This document shows, piece by piece, positions 1 to 11,027 of a DNA stretch of 64,000 nt. Positions within the stretch are counted from its first letter, which is position 1, and each line of letters starts with the position of its first letter. The stretch is taken from positions 124,001 to 188,000 of the forward strand of contig SKCR01023798.1 of assembly GCA_019454045.1 (NCBI GenBank), written 5' to 3'. The DNA comes from Zanthoxylum bungeanum (taxonomy: Eukaryota > Streptophyta > Magnoliopsida > Sapindales > Rutaceae). Below the pieces are notes generated by a model that worked only from the letters and a program-made list of their open reading frames with translations, did no database searches and had not been told where the DNA came from. Both the position numbers and the translations under genes were made by a program.

Positions 1-752
1 ACTATCAACACCAAGTTTTCTTCCAAACATATATATCCAAGATCGATATGTATATTAAACATGCAATATATATCCTATACATATTTACATGCTTGAGAAA
101 TAAAAAAAAATTAAGAAAAGTGAAATTAAAAACTCTAAATTACCTTAATTAAAGTTCCAATTTCTTCAAATTCCTTCTCCTTGGTGTTGAGCAATTTATT
201 ATAAACCCTAACCCCTCTTTTCTTTATTTTCTCAACAGATGAGAAGTGGTTAAAACCTTGAAAATGGAAACAAGTTCCATTTATATTTTTTTTTAAGCCC
301 AATTTCGAAAATTGGCATTATTTTTCAATAAAAATAATAATTTTTGTGGCAAAAAATTTGACACAATTTTGATCTGATCCAAAATTAATTATTATTTTGA
401 TTTTCGTTAATTAAAAACCATGTGTCAAAATTCCATGGTTTGACAAATCAAAATTTACCAATTAAATAAGAATATTCCAATAATAATCTTATCTAAATAA
501 ATTAATTAATTAACTATTTAATTTATTTATTTATCTAATTAACAAAAAGATAAAATAATATTATGGAATAATATTCCAAGAATATTCATCGAATTTATCA
601 TTATTAATAATTAATTAATAATAATAATAATAAACAAATCAAATTGGTTAATAATATCTATCTAATCTAAATTATGTATCATGTATAAATACACATGATT
701 TAATATGCATGTGTAAATTATGAATAATCTGAATTATCCATAATTAATTGCC
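1..752 (-). repeat. Long Copia LTR, distal part (continues at 3222-4176)
   Basis: This AT-rich stretch reads on the minus strand as the middle of a long Copia LTR whose start lies at 4176. Removing the solo LTR at 753-3216 joins it to 3222. The join then matches the solo LTR at 6334-9149 around position 7390, where GAGCAC is followed by GGCAA. It contains an A/T-rich tract with ATT repeats near 600-640 and no ORF of note. The LTR runs off the left edge of the window. Confidence 0.65.
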
Positions 753-3216
753 TGTAACACCCCGGTAACCCGATGACTACTAAGCTAGGAATGGTATAAT
801 ACCTATTATAAGATCATATGAAAGTGTGTATTAGGCTCATGAAATTATTTTAAGCTTACTCGACAAATTCATTGTAGTGCCGATACAGAATTCATCTTAA
901 GGTTTAATGTGGACAGCCTTTAGTATTCGGATCTTAACTTTCACATACAATATCTGATTTTTATTAATTTTATATTGTTGTAAAGTTAAGACCGATATCT
1001 ACAACTTTCATGTTTGACATTTCTCGAAATTCGAAGCCGAAATAGATTGAAAATACAAATCAAAATCGTATGAACTGTGTCTAATGACTCATTTGGGAAT
1101 TTCTTAAAGTTTTTAACATTTTCTTCATTTACTCCATTTTACCTTCTGCCCCTAGTATTTAAAGGGAACATTACTCTTTCACCCTTCATATTTTTGAGAG
1201 AAAGAGACGTGAGAGAGAAGGGAAAATCCAGAATCCTCTTAATTTCTTCAACCATAATCATGTAATCCAAGCTTCAATCATCACATGCAAGCTTGGAAAA
1301 GAGAAGAGGAAGTATAAAAGGTCTTGCTAGTGAAGAAATAAGTAAAATCAAGGCGAGTAAGGGTTGACCTAAATCCTTGATACAATGAGTTTTGATGATT
1401 TGATGATTGTGGTGGGTTGATTGGGTGTGTTCGATATTGTTTACAAGATTACTATGTTTGAAAGTTAATAATTTGAAAAACCCCCAAATTATGAAATCCT
1501 TAAGGGTGAATTTAAGATGGGGTTTATAAATGGTTATTATTTGGATTTTAGATGGTGTTTAAGAGTGGAATTGATGATATGTAATGCATTTGTTATGGTT
1601 GTAGCTTGTGTGATGTTGAGGAAATGGTGTATGAAGTGGACTGTAATTTCAGACCTGGAAAACAACATCATGTCGCGATGCAAACTCCCTGGCGTCGCGA
1701 CGCGTGATGGAAGAAAATGGATTTTGGAAGTGTGCTTCGCGTCGCGACACCGGGTGCGTAGCATCGCGATGTGTGACACTTTTTCAGGGAATATTTTAAT
1801 TCATTCCAGTTTTATCCTAAGGTGTTTGGGGGCACTCTAAGGGCTTTTTATATATGGGTAGACACATGATAAGTCATACCATAATTTTAAACATCAACCA
1901 TTGATTGTATATACTTTTCTATTTATTGTAAGGAAAACTAACGATTTCTTTGGCCTTAGATCATCGGCCGGACACTTGGAGATTTCCTACACCGCATACC
2001 ATACCCGAATGCTTGTAGCATTGTGAGTGGATATTTTTCTCTTATCTAGGAGTATTTATTTTAGAGTTTTAATTGTGATTTCTGATATGATTATCCAGAT
2101 CATTGATTTGTTTATTTTACTTAAAATGATGATTTCATGTGAATGAGATATATGATTTAAGCTTTTGATAAAGCTTGGTTTCAGATAAATGCTTGGATGA
2201 TGAAAATGATTTCAAAAATATAGATTTATGATTTTGGAGGCATGGAGGAAAAACCCACCTCAGATGTAACTTGATACAGATATGGAATTGACGGATATGG
2301 AATTGATGGACATGGTGTTGATGGGTATCAGTTTGATACCGGATATAGACGTGTGCACACGGTATACAGGACTAGAGATGACAGAAGCCTCTAGATCTTG
2401 GGTATTGGGCTAGGGGGACTGTGAGTACAACGCTCCTAGACTCGGATTTTTTTTCAGAGACAGGTTTGTGGCACTGATAGCACCACTGTTTTCTGGTTTA
2501 GTGGCTTAGGGGACTATACGAACAACGCCCTAAGACCACGGGATTATTGTACAGATTGACAGTTGATTTTACAAATGATTTTACATACGATTTTGTGAAT
2601 GTTTTTCACAAAGGTTTTTGGACAGGAAATCCAGATTTATAATTTATAAATTCAGAGATGGAATTTTCGGAATTGATTCTTTAAAGAGAATGGTTTTATA
2701 AAGGAGTTCTAAAGAGAACTCACGACTTAGAGAATTCTAGAAAATATTTTTTTGAGCAGAAAGACTGATTCTTGAGATGATTTTGATTTTGGAACCATGG
2801 ATTTTATAAAGTATATCAGCTTCATTTTAAATTGTCCACTCACTAGGTTTTTCTAATGACCTAACCCCCCTCACTCCCAGTATTTTATTTTACAGGTAAA
2901 TCTGAAGGACGATTTTGAGAGGATGCATACTGATGGCAGTCACTTGGGTGTTGAGTAAAATTTGCATGATATATATTATACAGTATCAGTCTTTGAGTGT
3001 GTAAACATCAGATTTGTAGTGTAATGTATTTTTGAGTTTCATTGTATGGAAACTTGAGATGTATTTCTATGAGTATTGAGTTGGGCATTGGACCTTTTGC
3101 ATGAACTTATGTTTGGAATGGTATGACAGTTTTGATTAGTTAGATTGGTTTGAGGCTTAGGGGGATAATACGGCCTATTCCCTGCCGGTAACATCTTCCG
3201 GATTGGGGATATTACA
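753..3216 (+). mobile_element. Solo LTR, Ty3/Gypsy chromovirus (Tekay/Del-like)
   Basis: The sequence starts TGTAACACC, ends ATTACA, and is flanked by the perfect 5-bp duplication TTGCC (748-752 and 3217-3221), as expected of a solo LTR. Length is 2,464 bp. The family assignment rests on the TGTAACACC..TTACA ends and length, typical of Tekay/Del chromovirus LTRs. The last 450 bp resemble a second LTR fragment ending at 48562, which shares the CCTAACCCCCC-like tract, the TGATGGCAGTCACTTGG stretch and the final ATTCCCTGC..GGTAACATC block. GTCGCGAC palindromes cluster at 1671-1770. Short ORFs inside are not credible genes. Confidence 0.85.
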
Positions 3217-3221
3217 TTGCC

Positions 3222-4176
3222 CAAGTGCTAAACGAGCAAACTTCATATTGTGGGACTCTCTAGGTTCAAGTTTATCTGTCACGGAAACCATTTCCATGTC
3301 TGTAATCTGTCGACTCACAAATTACGACGACCACAGATAATCGAGTTGAACCATCCAAGTCGGAGTCATTGCATATATATAATCCATATATCATACATTA
3401 TCCAAATTATTCTGGAGATATAGATTAAACGTCAAATCTCCGCTATAAACAATTCATGTGTCGCGATATAATTATAATTCTTCAATAAATATTCGAAACT
3501 CGTTTTCGAATCATATCTCAGCCAAGGATTTCAAAGAATCACAAATTGGACACCTAAATCCCATACTCGGGACTGACAGATCCTCTATGGATACATCATA
3601 AAATATCGTGAGTATCAGTCTATACCCAACGAACAGGCGGAGCTTTGATCTTAAAAGATCATTGACGTGACTATCATCAAAGTATGGAGGATATCTCACA
3701 TATCCACAGTGGTATCACAAGTCAAAGGAGCTAATATGTTATTCGACTCGTAAAGATTCCTATTGACGTTGGTGTACCATCTATCAGGAATCTTTGAATG
3801 AGTCGTTCGGTATTTATCCAATAAATACCTACGTATCTATATGAGTCTCCCAAAACTCATGGTTTACTGAGATAAACCATTAGAATAATTCTAATATATG
3901 ACACGTAACGATCTCACGGGTTTACTAACTGACCAAGTATGTAAAGCTTGACTAGGAACAATTTAAGAATGAATTGTATTATGACATTTCTTAGTAACGA
4001 TTGCGGCGCTTTTGTAATTATATCACAACCATTCATTCTAAGGTCATTTAAGTATTTACCATATAATAGAATATATTGATGAAAATTACTCAATTTTATT
4101 CATAGTAAAATAGAAATGTACATCGTATTTACAATAAATACAACACAATTTAGCGCGCAGAGCACCAACTCCAACA
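3222..4176 (-). repeat. Long Copia LTR, 5' part
   Basis: On the minus strand this begins TGTTGGAGTTGGTGCTC at 4176. It follows the same order of blocks as the LTRs at 6334-9149 (plus) and 50115-51925 (minus): the GTTGGTGCTC start, a 'regular' CGTATAGACG-type block, and a CCTAGAGAGTC block. It is interrupted at its GGCAA site by the solo LTR at 753-3216. It abuts Gypsy pol sequence at 4177 with no visible target duplication, so the element was truncated or recombined there. Confidence 0.65.
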
Positions 4177-4740
4177 AGAGTGGTATTTTTAGGACACATC
4201 ATCTCGGGAGAGGGTATAAATATATATCCGCATAAGGTCGAAGCAGTTCTAAAATGGGAGAGACCGAGAACGACGACAAAGGTTTGGAACTTATTGGGAT
4301 TAGCAGGCTACTACCATCTCTTTATCCGAGATTTCTCTATTATTGCTACTTCGATGACTTAGTTGACAAGAAAAGAAGTAATTTCTGTAAGGACAGACGA
4401 TTGTGGGAGGGGCTTCTAGAATTTGAATGATAAATTAACTATTGTATCGGTACTTACTCTATTGTCTTGACTTGATGGATATGTGGTTTATACGGATGCA
4501 TCACATTAAGAATAGGATGTGTGCTGATGTAGCATGTGAGAGTGAATGCCTACGCCTCGAGACATTTGAAGACTCATGAGAAGATTTATCTCACCCATGA
4601 TCTAGAGTTGGCAGCGATTGTACATGCTCTAAAGATTTGGAGGCATTAGAAGATCTGCTAAGATCGTCTGTATTGACTTTTACTGGAGGATGGGATAAGT
4701 ATTTACATCTGATAGAGTTTTCCTACAACAAGAGCTTCCA
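4177..4740 (+). pseudogene. Gypsy pol remnant (RT end, RNase H, integrase scrap)
   Basis: Translation from 4180 gives a chromovirus-type reverse transcriptase end and the start of RNase H, with FLGHIISGEGI, KVEAVLKW and LGLAGYYHLFI followed by LTRKE. After several stops and shifts there is a VVYTDASH RNase H scrap near 4485. The last 60 bases give WDKYLHLIEFSYNKSFH, a motif normally found in the late integrase region. Most of RNase H and integrase is therefore deleted. No function is possible. It may have belonged to the chromovirus that left the nearby solo LTR, but nothing proves this. Confidence 0.75.
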
Positions 4741-5473
4741 TAAATTGATTTATATTCTTCTAAAATAGATTTGATAATTATGTAAATATTATATGCATTA
4801 TGTCTACTATCAAAAACACGAAAAGCAATAACACATTTTTGTATTTTCCATTCATTATGTATCAACTGACATATTATACTCATGTATGAATGTATTTGCC
4901 AATGATAAGTCCATATATCACTACATATAAAAATACGTCCATTGATATTTTGAAATTCATTAATTAAATCATTTTTCCCTCTTTCATATAACCTTAACAT
5001 TGCATGTTTTACTGTATTTCTAGGCACAATATTCATACTATGATTTTATACATTTTGACAATAATTAGTAAAACTAACCTTTTCACCGAAACTAAAAGAC
5101 AAATGTTCCCTTTAAATCATTTTTTAATTTCTTCTCTATTTTTAACATCACTATATTGAAATAATTGAGAAAATGAGGATTGACCATACCTCGGCATTTC
5201 CATTTGAGTTTTGTCAATTCTAAGTAGATTTGCATGTTTTGATAGCATGTGTTTCGTGAATGATTCATACCCACCATATTTTTTTAAGTTATTAGTATTT
5301 TGATAGTAATTGCATTTCACTATATAGTCACCACTTTCTAGTAGTTCCTTTGTGAAGTGAATTCGGAAAATATCGGAGGCACGAGTATTTTGTTCTCCAC
5401 CGAGAAATTAAATCTCTTGAGTAGGGAAATCCTCATGCTCATCTATTGTCGGATTCTGACATGCACTTGACAT
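4741..5473 (-). pseudogene. hAT transposase remnant, N-terminal part
   Basis: Read on the minus strand from an ATG at 5473, this resembles the transposase at 20847-22907 through the N-terminal half. Shared pieces include RASDIFRIHFT, a BED-like finger region (GGYESFTKHMLSKH), FQYSDVKNREEI, then ICSDIWTYHWQIHSYMS and AFRVFDSRHNAYNIY. A stop follows PTQEI near 5410, and the frame is broken between the two blocks (about 5040-5120). The second finger Cys appears replaced by Tyr (KCNYYQ). The hAT dimerisation domain is absent, since the sequence ends at the junction with Gypsy DNA at 4740. It is non-functional. Confidence 0.75.
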
Positions 5474-5945
5474 TTCAGTGATTTGTGATAAATAAACTAA
5501 TAACGAGAAATTTAGATAATATTTGAGAATTAAAAAAATAATATAGAGTAATTGAGAATTTGAGAAGAAAATTAGAGAATAGAATTGTAGATAGAAATTA
5601 AGAGAATATAAGAAAATAGTTGTTGAGAGAATTAAGTTGTTAAGGTTGATATTTATAGATTAAATTTAAAAAAATAATGAATAAAAAAAAATATTATCGT
5701 TTGCTGAAAAGTCAACAGTCAAATTCAGCCAAGACCGTTCGCTGGGTGAATTTGGTCAGTGCTGTTATAGGCAATTGCCTCCAACAGTCACTTATGTGTT
5801 TTTTCGGTTTCAGAACCGGAGATTCTCGATTCTATTTTTATCGGAACCGGAACAGAATCGGATCGATTCTTGAAACCAAAGATTCCCGATTATTCTGGTT
5901 CCGATTCGATTCCGAGTTGATCCACAATTGGGCAGAACCATATGC
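5474..5945 (-). mobile_element. hAT 5' leader and subterminal remnant
   Basis: Upstream of the transposase remnant lies an A/T-rich leader, then at 5805-5925 a cluster of GGAACCGG- and GATTC-type motifs like the subterminal repeats of the hAT at 20321. I cannot define a terminal inverted repeat or an 8-bp duplication, so the outer edge is approximate. Confidence 0.45.
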
Positions 5946-6328
5946 ATCTTTTCATTTTTTTACACTATGTTGACCATTTAGTAGTAGCCCCGCAAATTGG
6001 ACTTTTATGGTGGGTATACTAAATGGAAATATGAATGAAATATAATTGGAGTAAGCTGAAATCGGAATGGGTTGGAGTTGTAATAAGAAACGAGAATCAA
6101 AATAAGTTTGTTTACTTGAGTTGTAGGAATTAGAATAAGAATCGAATAGTATTCCAATTAATGTATTTATTTTATTTTGTAATCGAAATGATTGTTAAAA
6201 AATTACAAAAATATTATTATTACTATTATTGTTATTTTTCAACAACCTATACCTCACAATTATATAAACAAAAAAGTCTCAACTCAAAAGCTTTCTCTCT
6301 GTTTTTAAGTTAACCTCATCTTTACATG
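5946..6328. other. Unassigned AT-rich interval
   Basis: There is no credible ORF. A GGAAT/ATTCC-rich patch at 6065-6160 could be an old MITE, but I see no terminal repeats. Confidence 0.3.
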
Positions 6329-6333
6329 TTGAC

Positions 6334-6497
6334 TGTTAGGGTTGGTGCTCACAGCGCTAATCCGGATCGTATTTATGTCTAATTCATGAATATGAGCAAT
6401 ACATTTTTCCATAATATTACTTATTTATGATTGCACCTCTTGTCTTTTATTATATATATTCGATCTATTTCATTAGATTGAAACTAAATCATGTTTA

Positions 6498-6554
<57 letters not shown>

Positions 6555-9149
6555 CAAAAACCCGATAATATATAACATAGTGTGCAATTACAACGTAGCT
6601 TGTAATTGACATTGGGAAGTGTCACTACTAGAAATATATTATCAAATAAAGTTTCTGATCAAGATTTACTGACACGGGTCGGTTAGTAAAATTCCGCTGA
6701 GACCAGTACATGTCGTATATCATGACTTAGTCCGATAGTTTATCCCAATGAACCATGAATCTCATGAGACTCGTATAGACGTGTAGGTGTTTATTTGATA
6801 AACATCGAACGACTCACCGAAGATTACCTAATAGATGGTACACCAACATCAATAGGAATCTTCTCGGGTTAAGTAGCATAGTGATTCTTTGACTTGAGAT
6901 ATGACTGTGGATATATGAGTCATCCTCCACACTTTGATGGCAGTCACGTCACCGATCTATTTAGAGCAGACCTCCGTCTGTTCATTGGGTGTGGGCTCAT
7001 GCTCATGATATCATGTGAGTATCAAGATAGGATTCGTCAGTTCTGTGTACAGAGCAAATGTATTTATTATGGGATTAGCAATCTGTTAAATCCATGGATC
7101 CGTGGTACACTGTAGAAGTGAGTTCTAAGTGTTAATATGAGATTGCTAATAGAAACATCGACGAGATTATACCAATAGAGATTTGATATTAATATCTATA
7201 TCTATGGAATAATCTGAATATCTGTGACGGAGGGATTATACGTATGCGATGACCTCGACCCGTATAGTTCAGCGAGTTTATCTGTGGCCGTCATAATTTA
7301 CGGGTGGGTAAATTATGGACACGAAATTAGATTTTGTGATGGATATGCCTGAACCTAGAGAGTCTCAGTAATGAAATATACTCGTAGAGCACTATGGCAA
7401 CTTTTTTTAATAATACTGATTATTTATAAATCGTTTAATGGTTAAACGAAAGATACATGCATATGGGGCTTTTTGGTCATTTCCTAATTAATATGTATTT
7501 TATTTAATACTTGATTTTATTAAATACACATTAATTAATTGTCAAAATATGATATTTGACATATATTATTAATATATGTATTTGGATTATTTAAAGTAAA
7601 TATAATACATATATTTGGATATTTATATTTAAATAATTTTTAATTTTTTAATTGTTAAATAATTAAAGTAATTAAAATATAAAATATCTAAGTTGATATT
7701 TATTAAAGGAAATAATTAAAGTGTATAAGGTTGACTTTTACTTTAAATATAAAGTTGTCAAATTGGATTTGTCTTCTTTATTTTTGTTTTGAAAAAGAAA
7801 AATATATTTTTTTCTTTTTTAAGGCCAATTTTCGGCCATGACCTAGAGTATTTAAAGGATTTATTTTTTCATTTGCTTCACACTTATTGAAGCCACCAAA
7901 AACATAAACAAAAGGAGATTTGAGAGAAAAATAGAAGAAACCAAGAAGAAATGCAAGAAAACTTGAAATTTAGTAAGTATTTTCAATTTTCTATTAGAAG
8001 GAAAATTGTTCATTTTGTTCTTGGTTACAACATATGATGTTCTTAGTTTTTTCTACTCTCTTGTGTTTGTGTTATGATGGTTGGAAGCATGGATGAAAGA
8101 TGTATGCATGTGTGTTTAACAAAGATGTATGCATGTGTGTTAAACAAAGTATGCTTATAAATGGTGTATGAGCACACTTTTGATCATTTGATGATCTTGT
8201 TGTCATTATAGAGTTGTTAGGCCACTTATTGATGACATATAATTGTTCTTGAGTTGTTTCAAAGTGGTGAGACTTGTTTGTTGTTGTAGAGATTAAATTA
8301 AAGTGTTGAATTTGGTTAATTTTGTTAATTGGAGAAATTAGGGTTCTTAACCTAAATCAAAATTGGGGCTTTTAATATATGTTGTATAATGATGTATATA
8401 TGACGTACATTTAATTTAGTGTTGATTAGATATCATCTAATGTTGTTTTGAATAAATTTGGACCAAAATGCAAAATCTGGAAAGTTGTTGGAACCCTCGG
8501 CAATTTGGGGAAATTGTGGGATTTTTGTTGTGAGTTGTAATTTTATGTATGTGATATGTATAAATCATTTTGGTAGTGATTTGAAATCACTTAAATTTAT
8601 ATTTGATAAATTATAACTAAAATGATCAAAATGCAAACTATTAGGTCACGGAAAATAGAGAAAAATCTGTTTTTTGAATTAAATATTTAGTTTTTATTTA
8701 TTGAGTAATTAGAATAAAGTGGTTTATTTAATTACCCAAGAAAATAATTACCGGAAATTATTTCGGAGTGAAAATACATGAAAATTGTGAAAAAGGGCGT
8801 TACCGGGTAACAGTTGCCCAAACATGGAATTGGTCACTGCTCGGGCAACCTACAAACTGTCCAAGTGCTATTGGGGCTGACCTGGGCAGCCCCCATGTGC
8901 TTTGGTCTGTCGGTTTGGTCGGAAACGCGTTTTATGCTATTTTACGGAAAAACATTTTAGTAAAAATTCCGCGATGTTTCAATATTATTTATGTCCTTAT
9001 TTGATATCGAATAAATATGTTTAGGTGAAATATGAATCAATTATTAATATTGGATATTGAATAATTTATTCGTAAGTTTAAAAAGTTTTAAACTACGATT
9101 TCGCCCGAACCGCGCTTCTTCCGCTGCAACGGCCAGAAAAACCCCTACA
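6334..9149 (+). mobile_element. Copia long solo LTR, 2,816 bp
   Basis: It begins TGTTAGGGTTGGTGCTC, ends CCCCTACA, and has the perfect 5-bp duplication TTGAC at 6329-6333 and 9150-9154. No internal retrotransposon sequence adjoins either end, so it is a solo LTR left by LTR-LTR recombination. The same family is seen at 1-4176, in Copia element A (from 32527) and at 50115-51925. The copy at 50115 lacks the region equivalent to about 7330-8790. Element A shows that the GTTGGTGC-start family follows a Copia pol gene and an AAGTGAGAG-type polypurine tract, which fixes the superfamily. Confidence 0.85.
6502..6551. repeat. (AT)n microsatellite
   Basis: About 25 uninterrupted AT units lie within the first 200 bp of the Copia solo LTR. 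Confidence 0.95.
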
Positions 9150-9159
9150 TTGACAGATA

Positions 9160-9434
9160 TCCTTAACATATATTATTACAGGATTTCACCTTGAGGTCAT
9201 GAGTTCAAATCCAGAGAGTGCGTTTCTTGTAAGAGCCTGTGACAGTCAGAGATTTTACCTACTCCGCTTAAGCCCGAAAGGAGTGGTTTGGCGGTGGGAT
9301 TTCTAACGATTTCCAATAGGCTTAAGCGGAGTAGGTAAAATCTCTGACTGTCCCAGGCTCTTACAAGAAACGCACTCTCTGGATTCGAACTCATGACCTC
9401 AAGGTGAAATCTTGTAATAATATATGTTAAGGAA
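9160..9434. repeat. Head-to-head SINE pair forming a long palindrome
   Basis: The left arm (9160-9272) and right arm (9316-9434) are near-perfect reverse complements over about 115 bp, with a loop of about 43 bp. Each arm contains a tRNA-type B box (GAGTTCAAATCC on plus in the left arm; GAGTTCGAATCC on minus in the right arm). Both share blocks with a single SINE at 44985-45170, namely TTTCTTGTAA, GGCTTAAGC-like and GAGTGGTTTG-like. The loop matches the SINE 3' region, which only the left copy keeps. The A box is missing from both. The outer few bases of the palindrome (TCCTTAACA) also match the start of the TRIM LTR at 9425. Confidence 0.8.
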
Positions 9435-9672
9435 ATATTATTGTTAAGGAAATATTATTATGAGAATATTATTAAGGACATATTATCTCTTTATTATGGA
9501 ATCAATCTCCAAGATATGATTTCTAAAATCCTTAGGTTTTATGACTTTATTATGTTTTCATTATTAGAATTAGTTCTTTCCTATTTTGGTTTTCTATGTA
9601 GCCTATATAAAGGCCCCTACCATTGTAAATATAATATAGAGTAAATTCAAGACTTTCTTTCATTATCTAACA
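9425..9672 (+). mobile_element. TRIM-like element, 5' LTR
   Basis: A 248-bp direct repeat starts TGTTAAGG and ends CTAACA, and is followed at 9673 by TGGTATCAC, a primer site for initiator Met tRNA. It is repeated at 10326-10458 plus 19746-19854, the copy that the CACTA element split. A TATA-type CTATATAAAGG lies at about 9601-9611. The start is a tandem double of the AAGGAAATATTATT block in both copies. Confidence 0.8.
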
Positions 9673-10325
9673 TGGTATCACACAACAGGTTCTCACTTTT
9701 CTAGTTTCACTCTCCCTGTTTTCATCGGCGCGTGGGGATCACGGCCACCATCGGCACATGAACCTCACGCGCCACCCCTTCACAAGTCTACTCTAGGCCG
9801 GCTCCTTTCGGGTTTTGACTCTCTTTCAGATTTTGCTTCCGCTCTCTGTCGGGATTTCACTCCCTCTCTGTCGGGCTTCGGCTTTCTGTCGAGATTTCAC
9901 TCTCTCTTTGGCTTTGGTTCTTTTGGGCTTCGGCTCTCTCAGGCTTCAGCACTCTGTCAGGATTTCACTCCCTCTCATGCTTCAGCACCCTCTTGAGCTT
10001 CGGCTCCCCCCTTCGGGCTTCGTATGTTAAAGCTCTCAGGCTTCGACACCCTCTTAGGCTTCGGCTCCCCCTTTGGGCTTCGTAGGTTAAAGCTCTCAGG
10101 CTTCGGCACCCTCTTGGGCTTCGGCACCCTCTTCAGGCTTCGTAGGTTAAAGCTCTTTTTTGGGCTTCGGCTCCCCCCTTCGGGCTTCGTAAGTTAAAGC
10201 TCATCAATTATCTCACAGTTTCCGGCCTCCAAGTTTCAAGAGTTTCAGTTTCAGGACTCCGCTCTCCGATTTTAAGATGCAACCTCAAGTTTGTTCCTTC
10301 GTCGCCAGCTTGAGTTTGAGGGGGG
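9673..10325 (+). mobile_element. TRIM-like internal region, non-coding
   Basis: The region between PBS and 3' LTR is 653 bp and has no retroviral protein. It is built largely of imperfect repeats of GGCTTCGGCTC and GGCTTCGTAGGTTAAAGCTC (9880-10200). A polypurine tract, GTTTGAGGGGGG, ends directly before the 3' LTR. The small size and lack of coding fit a terminal-repeat retrotransposon in miniature, mobilised by a Copia element; the same GTTTGAGGGG tract ends the Copia pol remnant at 44742-44898. Confidence 0.75.
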
Positions 10326-10458
10326 TGTGAAGGAAATATTATTGTTAAGGAAATATTATTATGAGAATATTATTAATGACATATTATCTCTTTATTATGG
10401 AATCAATCTCCAATATATAATTCCTAAAATCCTTAGGTTTTATGATTTTATTATGTTT
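10326..10458 (+). mobile_element. TRIM-like 3' LTR, first part
   Basis: This matches 9425-9558 closely, beginning TGTGAAGG. It is broken at TTT (10456-10458) by the CACTA insertion and resumes at 19746. Confidence 0.85.
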
Positions 10459-10475
10459 CACTACAAAAATTATAC

Positions 10476-10856
10476 CCTTTAGCGTCGAAAATAATCGACG
10501 TCAAAATCCATAGTTTCGACGCAAAAGAGAATTAGCGTTGAATTAATTAGACGTAAATATTGGACGTAAATATTGGACGCCGAAATGTCAATGAGAATAA
10601 ATTTTAGCGTAGAAACAAAGAAATTCGACTCTAAAAACTCTATTTTGCGTCCAATTTATTTCAACGCTATAGGTTTGATTTGGCGACGAAATAATTCGAC
10701 GCTAAAAGTTTGCCTTTTAGCGTCGAAATATTTCGACGCTAAAGTATATTAAAAAATTAATATTTGTATACTTACAGCGATGATTTTTTAACTATTAGCG
10801 TTGAAACTTTCGACGCCAAAAATACATTTAGCGTCGACTATTTCGACGAAAATAGT
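10476..10856. repeat. CACTA left subterminal repeat array
   Basis: Many copies of TTTAGCGTCGAAA and its complement TTTCGACGCTAAA lie in the first 400 bp of the element, often as inverted pairs. In En/Spm elements such subterminal motifs are the TnpA binding sites; that role here is inferred. Confidence 0.85.
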
Positions 10857-11027
10857 TAAAAATATGTTTTTTAAAAAAATTATTAATTTGCTTCTTTTTG
10901 GTCTAAAATAATTAATTTAATATTTAATTTAATTGAAAGAAATTTCTGATTAATAACAGAATTACGAAATATTATAATAATTATTATATTGAAATTTTTT
11001 TTAGAAAAAATACATATTATATTAAAA

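Noticed and set aside
1517..1840. ORFs of 107 and 80 codons on opposite strands
   Set aside because: Both lie inside the chromovirus solo LTR and show no protein features.
6502..6551. (AT)n tract as an origin or cruciform regulator
   Set aside because: A simple microsatellite inside an LTR; no supporting context.
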